A stretch of 32,007 nt of DNA from the NCBI GenBank assembly GCA_937901025.1, contig CALCGR010000023.1:1-32007 (forward strand), given 5' to 3'. Shown piece after piece: positions 13,305-23,600 of the stretch (its first letter is position 1; the number at the start of each line of letters is the position of its first letter). The notes under the pieces are model-generated. The model worked only from the letters and a program-made list of their open reading frames with translations, did not search any database and had not been told where the DNA came from. Source of the stretch: an uncultured Bacteroidales bacterium (GTDB lineage Bacteria > Bacteroidota > Bacteroidia > Bacteroidales > Paludibacteraceae). A program made the translations under genes and the position numbers.

Positions 13305-14972
13305 ATGGTTAAAGAGAATTTCATAAAAACGATTGAGTCGTCCATTATCGAGAACTGGTCGATGGTGGCCTTCTCGGATTATGGTACCTCCGTCTCGCTC
13401 AAGTATCAGAATGTAGCGCAAGAGATTGAGCGTATTCATATTCTTCTTGAGCGATGCGGTATCAAGGAGGACGATAAGGTGGCTATTATGGGGCGTAACA
13501 ACAGTTCCTGGGTAACCACCTATTTGGCTATTATTACGTATGGCGCGGTCGTGGTTCCTATCTTGCAAGACTTTAGGCCGAATGATACATTGCATATTCT
13601 CAATCACTCGGAATCGCGCTTATTCTTTGTGACGGATGTGTTGTACGAGACCCTGGATATTGACCAGATGGAGCATGTGGAGGCTGTCTTGTCGCTGGCT
13701 TCGCGTGAGCCGTTATCGGTAAGGAGTACGTTCTTTACGAAGGAGGATATCCGTCCGGAGGTGATAGATACGTTATTCTTCACGAAATATCCGGGAGGTA
13801 TTACGCCGGAGAAGATTCATTATGCGGAGCGCGATAACTATTGTACCGCATCCATCAACTATACGTCGGGAACGACGGGATTCAGTAAGGGCGTAGTGAC
13901 TCGTCTCAATGCGTTGGCGGGGAATGTGAAGTTCTGTATTGAGCATAAGGCGATTTACAAGGGGAGTAGGCAAGTGGTGTTCCTTCCGCTGGCGCACGCG
14001 TTCGGGTGTGCGTTTGATTTCCTGACGTCGTTCTGCGTTGGAGCGCATGCGTATTTCTTAGGTAAGACTCCTTCGCCCCGTGTACTATTGGAGGCGTTTA
14101 AAGAGGTGAAGCCGACTTGTATCTTTACCGTACCGCTTATCTTAGAGAAGATTTACCAAAAGCGTATCTTGCCGTTCCTCAAGAAGTCCTCCGTTAATCT
14201 GGCACTTAAACTGCCGCTGATTGATGATGTGCTGATTGGAAAGATTAGAGAGCAGTTGGTGGATGCTTTTGGTGGGGAGTTTAATGAGGTTATCGTCGGC
14301 GGAGCCCCGATGAATGCAGATGTAGAAGCGTTCCTGAAGAAGATTGGTTTCCCGTATACGGTAGGTTATGGTATGACCGAGTGCGCGCCGCTGATCACGT
14401 ACAGTCGTTGGGATGAGTTCCGCGAGGGATCGTGTGGTAAGGTGTTGGAAGGATTGATGGAGGTGAAACTGGCTAATGTGAATAAGGAAGGCGTAGGGGA
14501 GTTGCTGGTACGGGGCGAGCATGTGATGGCTTGCTACTATAAGAACCAAGAGGCTACCAATGAAGTGTTTACTTCGGACGGGTGGTTAAAGACCGGTGAC
14601 TTAGGATATATAGATAAAGATGGTTATATCTTTATCAAAGGGCGTAATAAGACGATGCTTCTAGGGCCGAGCGGACAGAATATCTATCCTGAGGAGATTG
14701 AGGCAAAGCTCAATAACATGCCCTACGTGATGGAGTCGTTGGTGATAGAGCAAGATCATAACTTAGTGGCATTGGTTTGTCCGGACTTTGAGACGGTGGA
14801 TGCTGCGAATATGAGCAAGGCGGATTTAGAGGCCACGATGGAGGAAAATCGTAAGCAAGTGAATAGTCTATTGGCTTCGTACGAGCAGTTATCCGCGATT
14901 AAACTTTATCCGCACGAGTTCGAAAAGACGCCGAAGAAGAGTATTAAACGTTACTTATATACCCAAATTTGA
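13305..14972 (+). CDS. AMP-forming acyl-CoA synthetase, first copy
   Basis: A 555-residue adenylate-forming ligase, predicted to join a fatty acid to CoA via an acyl-AMP. The P-loop-like motif NYTSGTTGFSKGV starts near residue 185; the motif GYGMTECAPLI is near 353; GWLKTGDLGYID is the hinge region and KTPKKSIKRYLY at the C-terminus carries the catalytic lysine. This form lacks a transmembrane segment and resembles the long-chain fatty acid ligases of Bacteroidetes. The chain length cannot be read from the sequence. The start codon directly follows the stop of the previous gene, and a second ligase follows after one base. The two proteins are clearly paralogous over their whole length, with closest similarity in the last quarter. 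Confidence 0.9.
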   Translation: MVKENFIKTIESSIIENWSMVAFSDYGTSVSLKYQNVAQEIERIHILLERCGIKEDDKVAIMGRNNSSWVTTYLAIITYGAVVVPILQDFRPNDTLHILNHSESRLFFVTDVLYETLDIDQMEHVEAVLSLASREPLSVRSTFFTKEDIRPEVIDTLFFTKYPGGITPEKIHYAERDNYCTASINYTSGTTGFSKGVVTRLNALAGNVKFCIEHKAIYKGSRQVVFLPLAHAFGCAFDFLTSFCVGAHAYFLGKTPSPRVLLEAFKEVKPTCIFTVPLILEKIYQKRILPFLKKSSVNLALKLPLIDDVLIGKIREQLVDAFGGEFNEVIVGGAPMNADVEAFLKKIGFPYTVGYGMTECAPLITYSRWDEFREGSCGKVLEGLMEVKLANVNKEGVGELLVRGEHVMACYYKNQEATNEVFTSDGWLKTGDLGYIDKDGYIFIKGRNKTMLLGPSGQNIYPEEIEAKLNNMPYVMESLVIEQDHNLVALVCPDFETVDAANMSKADLEATMEENRKQVNSLLASYEQLSAIKLYPHEFEKTPKKSIKRYLYTQI

Positions 14973-14973
14973 T

Positions 14974-16656
14974 ATGTTAACCTCAGATCAAGATAATTTC
15001 ATTAAGATGTTTGAGCGCTCCTTCAAGGAGCACTGGGACTTGCCTGCCGTTACGGATTATGGTACGTCCGTGACGCTCACGTATCAGCAATTGGCAGAGC
15101 GTGTAGCTATCATACACGAAGTCTTCAAATTAGCAGGTTTAAAAAAGGACGATAAGGTTGCTATCATGGGTAAAAACAATAGTAATTGGGTGGCGACTTA
15201 TATGGCTACAGTGACCTATGGCGCTATTGTGGTACCTATCTTACAAGACTTCAAAGCAAATGATGCATTGCATATTATCAATCACTCGGATGCTAAACTG
15301 CTCTTTATCTCTGATGTTATATGGGAAGGACTGGATATTGAGGAGATGAAAAAGATCAAGGCTGTCTATTCGCTTTCCGATTACCACGTTTTGGCATCGC
15401 GACTCCAGAAACTGAATGTCAACTTCGTCGACATGCAAGAGCTTTTCAAAAAAGTTTATCCAAAGGGCTTCTCTAAAAAAGATGTTCATTATAATAAGCG
15501 TTCTAATGCAGAGGTCGCTTCCATCAACTATACTTCCGGTACTACCGGCTTTAGTAAAGGTGTGGTTACGCCTTGTAATGCTTTGGTTGGTAATATTCTC
15601 AGTTTCCATGCCATTGGAGAAGCTGTTAACGGAATGAGTACGGATGCTCGCCATGTGGCTTTCTTACCTTTGGCTCATGCTTATGGCTGTGCAGTCGATT
15701 TCTTAGGTGTCCTTGCTTATGGTGGTCATACTTTCCTCGTCGGACGAACGCCGGCTCCTAAGATTCTGTTACAGGCTTTCGCCGAGGTAAAGCCGACAAA
15801 CATCATTGCGGTGCCACTTATCTTGGAAAAAATATATAAGAAATTGATTGTACCTCAAATATCCAAACCTTCCGTTCGTTGGGCTTTGAAGGTGCCGTTC
15901 CTGTCGGACGCTATTATGAGAAAGATTCGCCAACAGTTGTATGATGCTTTTGGTGGTAATTTCTGGCAATTTATTATTGGTGGTGCTCCCTTGAACGCAG
16001 AGGTAGAAGAGTTTTTAATGCGCATTAAATTCCCCTTTGCGGTTGGTTATGGTATGACCGAGTGCGCTCCTCTCATTTCGTTCACAGCTTCGGATAGCGG
16101 ATATAAACCTTTTTCTTGCGGTAAGGTTCTCAAAGGAATGGAGATTAAGGTTGTTGACCCTAACGATGAAGGAGTAGGTGAGTTATGGGTTCGTGGCGAA
16201 CACGTGATGCTTGGCTATTATAAGAACGCAGCGGCTACGCATGAGGTGCTAACCAAGGACGGTTGGTTGAAGACCGGTGACTTGGGGTATATAGACGAGG
16301 ATGGGTTTATCTTCATCAAGGGGCGTAATAAGACGATGCTCTTAGGTCCGAACGGACAGAATATCTATCCGGAGGAGATTGAGGCGAAACTCAATAACAT
16401 GCCCTATGTGATGGAGTCGTTGGTGATTCAGCATGAGGACCATCTGGTAGCGTTGGTATGTCCGGATTATGAGGTAGCAGGTCAAATGACGCCTACGGAA
16501 TTGGAGGCGGCGATGGAGGAGAACCGTAAGGCGTTGAATAATGAACTGGCCGCGTACGAGCAGATAACGAAAATTAAACTATATCCACACGAGTTTGAGA
16601 AAACGCCGAAGAAGAGTATTAAGCGTTTCCTCTATACGGCGATGGCGACGGACTAA
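14974..16656 (+). CDS. AMP-forming acyl-CoA synthetase, second copy
   Basis: Paralogue of the preceding ligase, 560 residues, with the same motifs: NYTSGTTGFSKGV near 185, GYGMTECAPLI, GWLKTGDLGYIDEDGFIFIK and a C-terminal KTPKKSIKRFLY. The substrate is unknown and may differ from that of copy one, since the middle of the proteins, including the expected acyl pocket, has diverged. Base usage is mosaic: about 15,100-16,180 uses GCT, GTT and TCT codons, while from about 16,200 to the end it uses GCG/GTG codons like copy one and is nearly identical to it in parts. Its stop overlaps the coaX start (TAATG). Confidence 0.9.
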   Translation: MLTSDQDNFIKMFERSFKEHWDLPAVTDYGTSVTLTYQQLAERVAIIHEVFKLAGLKKDDKVAIMGKNNSNWVATYMATVTYGAIVVPILQDFKANDALHIINHSDAKLLFISDVIWEGLDIEEMKKIKAVYSLSDYHVLASRLQKLNVNFVDMQELFKKVYPKGFSKKDVHYNKRSNAEVASINYTSGTTGFSKGVVTPCNALVGNILSFHAIGEAVNGMSTDARHVAFLPLAHAYGCAVDFLGVLAYGGHTFLVGRTPAPKILLQAFAEVKPTNIIAVPLILEKIYKKLIVPQISKPSVRWALKVPFLSDAIMRKIRQQLYDAFGGNFWQFIIGGAPLNAEVEEFLMRIKFPFAVGYGMTECAPLISFTASDSGYKPFSCGKVLKGMEIKVVDPNDEGVGELWVRGEHVMLGYYKNAAATHEVLTKDGWLKTGDLGYIDEDGFIFIKGRNKTMLLGPNGQNIYPEEIEAKLNNMPYVMESLVIQHEDHLVALVCPDYEVAGQMTPTELEAAMEENRKALNNELAAYEQITKIKLYPHEFEKTPKKSIKRFLYTAMATD

Positions 16657-17387
16657 TGAATCTGTGTATTGATCAAGGAAACTCGAGGACGAAGGTAGCG
16701 GTGTTTGATAACGACAAGTTGATCAAGCACATCATCTACAAGGAGTTTACGTCAACGGACGTAGAGCGTTTGTTCTCGTTATACCCGATTGAGGATGCCA
16801 TTATTGCCTCGGTAGCGAATATTGATCCGGCAGTGATTAATATCCTGCATCGTAGGGCGAAGCACTTTGTGCTGTTTGACCATACCACGCCCGTGCCGAT
16901 TACCAATGCGTACGACACTCCGCAGACGTTGGGGCAGGACCGGTTGGCGGCAGCGGTAGGCGGAGCGCAGCTCTTTCCGAGGGAGAACGTACTGATTATT
17001 GATGTGGGTTCGGCGATTACATACGATGTGGTGACGAAGGATAATGCTTTTATTGGTGGGAATATCGCTCCGGGATTGAAGATGCGGTTTTCGATATTGA
17101 AACAGATGACGAAGAAATTGCCGTATGTAGAGGTAGAACCGGAGGATTTGATACCGCTGTTAGGCAAGAATACCCACGATGCGATTGCGGCCGGAGTGAT
17201 TCGTGGCATAATTTTTGAAGTAAAAGGATATATGCGGACTTTGACGGAACGAGGGGAATCGTTTAGGACCATCCTTACCGGAGGTAATAGTCCGTATATA
17301 AGCAAATATATTGATTCGGCTTCAGAGCAGAAACACTTGGTGTTATTGGGATTGAATGCCATATTAAAGTACAACACTCATGCGTAG
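16656..17387 (+). CDS. coaX: type III pantothenate kinase
   Basis: Phosphorylates pantothenate, the first step of coenzyme A synthesis. The 243-residue length and motifs fit the type III (CoaX) family: DQGNSRTKVAVFD (phosphate-1 loop, D6), TLGQDRLAAAVGG (contains the expected catalytic aspartate), VLIIDVGSAITYDVV (phosphate-2 loop), GGNIAPGL and LTGGNSPYISKY. Type III enzymes need a monovalent cation and are not feedback-inhibited by CoA. Placement directly after two acyl-CoA ligases, which consume CoA, makes functional sense. The ATG overlaps the ligase stop and its own end overlaps the next gene by eight bases. Confidence 0.94.
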   Translation: MNLCIDQGNSRTKVAVFDNDKLIKHIIYKEFTSTDVERLFSLYPIEDAIIASVANIDPAVINILHRRAKHFVLFDHTTPVPITNAYDTPQTLGQDRLAAAVGGAQLFPRENVLIIDVGSAITYDVVTKDNAFIGGNIAPGLKMRFSILKQMTKKLPYVEVEPEDLIPLLGKNTHDAIAAGVIRGIIFEVKGYMRTLTERGESFRTILTGGNSPYISKYIDSASEQKHLVLLGLNAILKYNTHA

Positions 17388-18606
17388 GCGCGCGTATATA
17401 TTATTAGGTCTGATGTTGGCTGTGGGTTTGAGTGCCCAGAACATGACCTCTTCCCCGTTCTCGAGATACGGGTATGGATTGTTAGATGCTAATGTTCCGA
17501 ATACCTATCGGGGTTTAGGCAGTGTGGGTATCGGTATGCGTAGCAATAAGGTCATTTGTTCGACGCAACCCGCCAGTTATACGGCGTGCGATAGTATGAC
17601 GTTTATGTTCGATGTAGCGGCCAGTGTAGGATGGGATCGTTATCAGGATGCCAATGGGAAACGCAATCGCGGTACGGGTAACCTGGAGTACTTGGCAGTG
17701 CAGTTCCCAATATGGCGTCAGCATATTGCGATGGCGGCGGGAGTGATGCCCTTCTCGGTGGTCGGTTATAATATCCTGGTGCCGGATGATTCGGGTTTGG
17801 TTCCGGATTATACGCCCATTGCCGCTTATACGGGTGAGGGGGGAATCAGTGAAGTGTTCTTAGGATTGAGTTTTAATATTTGCGATTGGGTAGCGTTGGG
17901 GGCGAATATGTATTATATGTTTGGCGAAAGCACGAATGCCCGTTCCATCACTTTTACTCAAGCGGGCCTGACCCCTATCTCACAGATTGCCTATATGCGG
18001 GTGAATAGTTTCCGTTTCCGTTACGGCTTGCAGCTCTTCCACGATTTCGGAGATCACGCTTTCGCAGTAGGCGGAATATTTGAAAATAGACAGCGAATGA
18101 AGAGTGAATATTTAGTAGTAGAGTCTTCGCTGCTAGACACGATAGGCGATCCGGTGACGGACGGGTTTGAGATGCCGTATGTGTTTGGGGCAGGAGCCAG
18201 TTATACGTGGCAGAAACGGTTGACGCTGTGTTTCGATTATGAGCGGGAGTGTATGTCAACGGCTTTGTATATGGGCGAGCGAGGAACCTTGAGGGATCGC
18301 AATCGTTATTCGATGGGTATCGAGTATCGTCATAACCCGATGAGTCAGCGGTATGCCGACCGCATGCTATGGAGAGTAGGGTGTAAGATAGCGGATAACT
18401 ATTTTGAGTCGGCTGCGATGAATGGGATGAAGGATATCACGGCATCCATCGGTATCGGATTACCGCTGAGAAACGCCGGAACGATCTTTAATGCGTCGGT
18501 GGAATATACGCATCGAGGATCAAAGAGTTTCCTCGAGGAGAATGAACTCAAACTCACCATCAATGCCTCTATTTGCGAGAACTGGTTCTTCAAACGCAGA
18601 CTATAA
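17380..18606 (+). CDS. outer-membrane beta-barrel protein of unknown function
   Basis: A 408-residue exported protein: signal peptide MRRRAYILLGLMLAVGLSAQ, then mature sequence beginning NMTSSPFSRYGYGLL. It is rich in aromatic and glycine residues with alternating hydrophobic strands (for example FRYGLQLFHDFGDHAFAVGG and LPLRNAGTIFNASVEYTHRG) and ends in a strand finishing with an aromatic pair and basic residues (WFFKRRL), as expected for an outer-membrane barrel. The fold recalls FadL-type transporters, but I cannot assign a substrate. In other Bacteroidales a gene of this kind sits between coaX and a TPR gene next to lptC, and the same order occurs here, which hints at an envelope-assembly or lipid role. 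Confidence 0.82.
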   Translation: MRRRAYILLGLMLAVGLSAQNMTSSPFSRYGYGLLDANVPNTYRGLGSVGIGMRSNKVICSTQPASYTACDSMTFMFDVAASVGWDRYQDANGKRNRGTGNLEYLAVQFPIWRQHIAMAAGVMPFSVVGYNILVPDDSGLVPDYTPIAAYTGEGGISEVFLGLSFNICDWVALGANMYYMFGESTNARSITFTQAGLTPISQIAYMRVNSFRFRYGLQLFHDFGDHAFAVGGIFENRQRMKSEYLVVESSLLDTIGDPVTDGFEMPYVFGAGASYTWQKRLTLCFDYERECMSTALYMGERGTLRDRNRYSMGIEYRHNPMSQRYADRMLWRVGCKIADNYFESAAMNGMKDITASIGIGLPLRNAGTIFNASVEYTHRGSKSFLEENELKLTINASICENWFFKRRL

Positions 18607-18634
18607 AAACTAAAACTAATAACTAAAAACTAAT
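18604..18634 (+). repeat. AACTAAAA-type intergenic repeat
   Basis: Degenerate copies of AACTAAAAACTAA fill most of the gap between the outer-membrane protein gene and the TPR gene. No promoter is visible, so the two are probably co-transcribed. Confidence 0.6.
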
Positions 18635-18640
18635 GACAAA

Positions 18641-20071
18641 ATGGAAAAATCAATCATTGCATTAGCACTTTGTGTTGCTATTCCCGCATTGGCTTGCGCT
18701 AAGAAGCCAAAGAAAGTTACTGAGCCCGAACCCGCTCCGGCTCCTGTCGTTACTGAAGATGAGACTCCTGAGATTACGGAGGAGTGTCTTGTCAATATCT
18801 CTTTGTTTGTAGAGAGTGCCAAGAACAAGGCTTACGAGGATGCTTATGGTCCTTGGTTAGAGGTGTACAACACTTGCCCGAATGCCAATAAGGCTATCTA
18901 TAGCCGTGGTAGTCAAATCTTAGAGTGGAAATACAACAATGCTTCCACCGAAGAGGAGAAGGAAGCGGTCCGTAAGATGGTTCTCCAGATGCACGACAAA
19001 CGAATCAAATACTTTGGTGATGATCCTAAGTATCCCACCGCATATATCTTAGGTCAAAAGGCTTTGGATTATTGCAAGTTCTATCCGGAAGATCCGTTGA
19101 AGTTAGACGCTTATAACTGGTTCAAAGAGAGCATCAACACGATGGGTGATAAGTCGCAACTCAATGTACTACAGAAGTTTATGGAAGTGTCGAACGACTT
19201 GTATAAGGCTGATCCCGCTAAGTATGGCGCACAATATCTTGCCGATTATTCGTTGGTTAGTCCGATTCTTCAAGCTATTTGGGATAACCCTGCTTCGAAG
19301 AATGCTACGGATGCGGCTAATCTGAAAGAGTATGTGGATAATATGTTCGCTCTTTCTGGTGCTGCCAGTTGCGATAAACTCGACGAGCTATACGCTAATT
19401 ATGTGAATACCAATGGCCAGTACTTGGAAGACATGCTCAAGCTTATGAAACTCTATCGTCGTGTGAATTGCACGGAGTCGGAAATTTATTTCGCTGCTGC
19501 TGAGGCTGCCCATAAACTGCAACCTACTACCGAGTCCGCTTCCGGTTGCGGTTCGATGTCCCTGAAGAAAGGCAATTATACGGAGGCTGTTGATTATTAT
19601 CAACAAGCGATTAGTTTGATTAACGACGAGGATGAGGATGCGGATGAGGTTCGCGCTGACTTGCAATATCGTATTGCTTATGTGATGATGGATAAGTTAC
19701 ATCGTTATGCGGATGCTCGTGCATTTGCTAATCGTTCGATGAACAGCAATCCCAAACAAAAAGGTCGTTGCTATATCATCATAGGTATGTGCTATGCAGC
19801 CGCTCAACCTTACCAAACACCGGATTATCCTGCTGCTAAGGCGGCTATCTTGAATAAGACCGTGTTCTGGGCAGCGGTGGATAAGTTCCAAACGGCGAAA
19901 CAAGTGGATCCGTCGATTGCGGATGATGCCAATAAACTGATTGCCACTTACAGCAAGTACTTCCCCTCTAAGGAGGAATTGTTTGACCTCCCGGGTGAGT
20001 TTGGTAGCGGTACTTTCGTAGTCGGTGGTTGGATTAACGAAACGACTTCTGTTCGTGCGAAGAAAGACTAA
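18641..20071 (+). CDS. exported tetratricopeptide-repeat protein
   Basis: A 476-residue exported protein. The signal peptide MEKSIIALALCVAIPALACA is followed by a basic patch (KKPKK) and a Pro/Glu-rich stretch. The cysteine in ALAC does not sit in a good lipobox, so ordinary cleavage is more likely than lipidation. The rest is helical with TPR-type pairs, clearest at KGNYTEAVDYYQQAISLI and the unit beginning RIAYVMMDKLHRYADARAFA. GCT/GTT-rich codons suggest strong expression. It lies between the outer-membrane barrel and lptC, as its counterparts do in related genomes, and may act in envelope assembly. Its end overlaps the lptC reading frame. Confidence 0.85.
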   Translation: MEKSIIALALCVAIPALACAKKPKKVTEPEPAPAPVVTEDETPEITEECLVNISLFVESAKNKAYEDAYGPWLEVYNTCPNANKAIYSRGSQILEWKYNNASTEEEKEAVRKMVLQMHDKRIKYFGDDPKYPTAYILGQKALDYCKFYPEDPLKLDAYNWFKESINTMGDKSQLNVLQKFMEVSNDLYKADPAKYGAQYLADYSLVSPILQAIWDNPASKNATDAANLKEYVDNMFALSGAASCDKLDELYANYVNTNGQYLEDMLKLMKLYRRVNCTESEIYFAAAEAAHKLQPTTESASGCGSMSLKKGNYTEAVDYYQQAISLINDEDEDADEVRADLQYRIAYVMMDKLHRYADARAFANRSMNSNPKQKGRCYIIIGMCYAAAQPYQTPDYPAAKAAILNKTVFWAAVDKFQTAKQVDPSIADDANKLIATYSKYFPSKEELFDLPGEFGSGTFVVGGWINETTSVRAKKD

Positions 20072-20612
20072 TATATTATTGTGTGCGGTCTTTTTGCTGC
20101 TCGCAGCTTGCTCCCATCGGGATGTCAAGTTGCGGACGGCAGCCGTACAAGACCGAAGTCTTATTCCTGTGCTTAACTCCGATGAGGTAACGACCCTTAT
20201 CTCGGATTCGGGTATCACGCGCTATCGGATCACGGCTTCTAAATGGCTGATTTATGACAAAGCCCAACCGCCTTATTGGGAGTTCCCGAAAGGGATTTAT
20301 TTGGAGAAGTTCAACGATAGTTTGGCTATTGAAGAGACCATTAAAGCAGATTATGCGCATTATAATGACCAGTCGCACGTGTGGCATCTGAAAGACAATG
20401 TGCACGCGGTCAATCGGGATAATGAGCAGTTCGATACGCCGGATTTATATTGGGACCAAGATCAAGAAAAGATTTACTCTGACTCTACGATTGTCATCAC
20501 CAAGGCGCGATCGATAATCAACGGAGTAGGGTTCACGGCTAACCAATCAATGACTAATTATACTATTCATCACCCTACGGGTGTCATCCCGATAGAGGAA
20601 GATGATAAATAA
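20055..20612 (+). CDS. lptC: LPS export lipoprotein LptC
   Basis: Probable LptC, which carries lipopolysaccharide from the LptB2FG transporter to the periplasmic LptA bridge. From a GTG at 20055 the product begins MRRKTNILLCAVFLLLAACS, a clean lipoprotein signal with lipobox LAAC; a GTG at 20025 would add ten residues inside the preceding gene. Both overlap the TPR gene. The mature part (about 165 residues) is beta-rich with the repeating pattern of OstA-like folds: YRITASKWLIYD, YWEFPKGIYLEKFN, VWHLKDNVHAVNRDN and QFDTPDLYWDQDQEKIYSD. No ATG is available in a suitable place. Confidence 0.88.
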   Translation: MRRKTNILLCAVFLLLAACSHRDVKLRTAAVQDRSLIPVLNSDEVTTLISDSGITRYRITASKWLIYDKAQPPYWEFPKGIYLEKFNDSLAIEETIKADYAHYNDQSHVWHLKDNVHAVNRDNEQFDTPDLYWDQDQEKIYSDSTIVITKARSIINGVGFTANQSMTNYTIHHPTGVIPIEEDDK

Positions 20613-20644
20613 ACTTTATTATTAACAAACTAAATTTTTCTTTT

Positions 20645-23600
20645 ATGAAAAAAACATTTCTTTTTCTTGCTGCCGCTCTAATGAGCGCAATGACGTGGGC
20701 GGTAGATGGAACCTACAAACTTTGTACTTCTACTGATGATTTAGTTGCTGGAGAGCACTATATTATCGCGAATGGAGTTGATGGCGATGTTTATTGTATG
20801 GCTACTGAAAGCAACGCCAATAACCGCAAGAAAGTTTCTGCCACAGTTAGTGAATCCGCTATTGAGGTTGCCGAAGAATCAGGTATTTTGACATTAACCT
20901 TGGGAGGCGAATCGGGTGCTTGGACGTTTTATACCGACAATTATGCAGGTAATAATGGTTATCTCGCTTCTGCCTCTTCTGGAAACAACAACTACTGCCG
21001 CGTGATAGCAGATCTTACTACAGCAACTATTACTTTCTCTGAAGGTAGTGCCGCTGTAATAAATTTACAACCGCATGCTTCCCGAACGTTGCTTAGGTAT
21101 AATCCTAATGGAATGTTTGCTTGTTATGCTAGTGGTCAAAATCCTGTTTATCTTTACAAAAAGGACTCTGCTACTCCCACTCCTGCTACCTTAGATAGTC
21201 TCGTTATCAAAGGTAAGGCTACGAAGATGGAATACGAAGTAGGGGAAGCATTTGACACTGACGGTTTGGAAGTTTGGGGTATCTACACCAAAACGGTGAA
21301 ACACGACTCCACTTCTCAAATCACGAAAGGTATTGCTTGGTCAATTGATCCCGAAACTTTTGAAGAGGCTTCGGATAATGCTTCGGTTACGCTCGTTGCT
21401 TCTTATAAAGACCTGACTAGTGCCGATACTACCATCACGGGTATTAAGGTAAACGAACCCGCTCCTCTGTCTGAATATGCTTATATCTATACAAGCAATG
21501 TAACACTTGGTAAGGATACGGTTATTATTGATCAAGTGAAGTATGGCGCATTGAAGATTGCTAAAAATACTCCTGTAAAGATTACCGTTCCTGCTGGCAC
21601 GAAAACATTACATATTCACGCTGCTGCTTGGAATGGTGAGGCTTGCGAATGGACAATTAGTGGTTTAACAAAGGATGTTAAAATTAATGCCGTTGCTGAT
21701 GCCGGTGTTTCCGGTAATTCTCCCTTCACATTGCAGAATGATCCTGTAGAAAACGATTACTTTGCCATTGAGACCAATAATAACACAGAAGTTACACTCA
21801 CCTTTACATTACCTACAGGTAAGCGTGGCGTCCTCTTTGGCGTGAATGCTGAATTGCAAGAAGGTGTCATTGCTGCTCCTGTTATCTCGGCAAAATCGAC
21901 GGAGTTCGATGAGTCTGTGGAAGTTTCTATTTCTTGCGAGACCGAAGGTGCTGAAATCTATTACACCCTCGATGGCTCTGATCCTACTGCTGCTTCTACG
22001 AAGTATGAGGCTCCGTTCACTTTGACGGAAACTACTACTGTTAAGGCTATTGCTATAAAGGGAGGTAAGGCAAGTGAAGTTACTGAGAAGACCTTCACCA
22101 AGACCGTCTTCGCTTCTTTGGAAGAGTTGGTAACGAAATTCCCTGCTAAATCGACGACTGCAAATGTAACCGTTACCCTCACGGATGTACGTATTGACTC
22201 TATTCTTTCAACGAACCAAAAAGGTATCTTCACGGATGTAAAGGGTACTTTGGTTGAATTGTATGCTAATGCTGTTCTTCCTAAAGGATGGGAAGTAGGC
22301 GGAACGATTTCCGGTACCATCAAAGCAGAGTGGATTCTCTATAATGGCGTTCCTGAGTTGCAAAAATGGGACGGCGGCTGGGATGCCCTCACTTATTCCG
22401 CTCCCGTTTCCGAGGCTGACTTAGTTAGCATTACTCTCTCTCTTGATAAGGATACGCTCTATCTCAACAAAGAGTTCAAGTACAACGGAAAGGTAACGGC
22501 TAACTATGACGACGAATCCACGAAGGATGTAACCGAACTCGCTTCCTACACCGGTTATGATATGACGACCCCGGGCGACCAAACCGTTACCGTTTCTTAC
22601 ACCGAAGGTGAAGTTACGAAAGAGGCTCAATATGCATTGACAGTAGTCGAGAAGGTTCTGCCCGAGTACGCTACCATCTATACCAGCAATGTAGAATTTA
22701 CTGAAGAAGGTGGATCAAAAGCAACATTAGCTAAAGTCGTTGTTGCTGAGGGCGATACCGTGAAAGCTATTAAATGCGGTACCGGTTCTGTTGACGGATC
22801 TTGCGTGATTACGATTCCTGCTGCTACCAAGACCCTGCACTTCCACGCTGTTGCTTGGACGGGCAAACCCACCACGATGGATGTTAATGGAACCATCTTT
22901 GACGTGGTTCCTGATGCCGGTATTGCCGGTACTGGCACAACTTTCACTTTGGCAGGTGACCCGGCTGACTACTATTTCTCGTTCGATCCTAAGGGTGCTA
23001 CTACCATTACCTTCACTGCTAAAAGTGATCATCGTTTCGTCCTCTATGGTGTGAACGCTGAATTAGAAGAAGGTATCGTAGCTGCTCCTGCTTTCACTCC
23101 GACTGATACTGATTTTGATGGCTCTGTTGAGGTAACTCTCACTTGTGAGACTGAAGGTGCTGAAATCTTCTATGCTCTCAACGAGGAAGTTACCAGCATG
23201 AATGCTATCAAGTACACCGAGCCTATCGAACTCACCGAAACGACCACTATCTACGCTGTTGCTAAGAAAGATGGTAAAGAGAGTGAGCAAGCAAGCAAGA
23301 CCTACACTTTGATTCCTGCTTATACCTTGGCAGAACTCGTGGCTGCCGGTGCTCCTACCGCAGACAAAAAGAAGGTCATTCTCGTGTTGGAGAATGAGGT
23401 AATTACCGGCATTGACGGTACTCGCGGAATTTATCTTATGAGTAATGACCAAGAAATTGAAATCTTCTGCTATAACCTGCCTACAACGGCTGTCAAAGGT
23501 GGTACCGTTAGTGGTCGCGCTATGGGCGATTGGTTCTTATATGGTACTAAAGATCCCAAAAAGTGGGAACTTCAACCTGCCAATTGGGACTGGGCAACCT

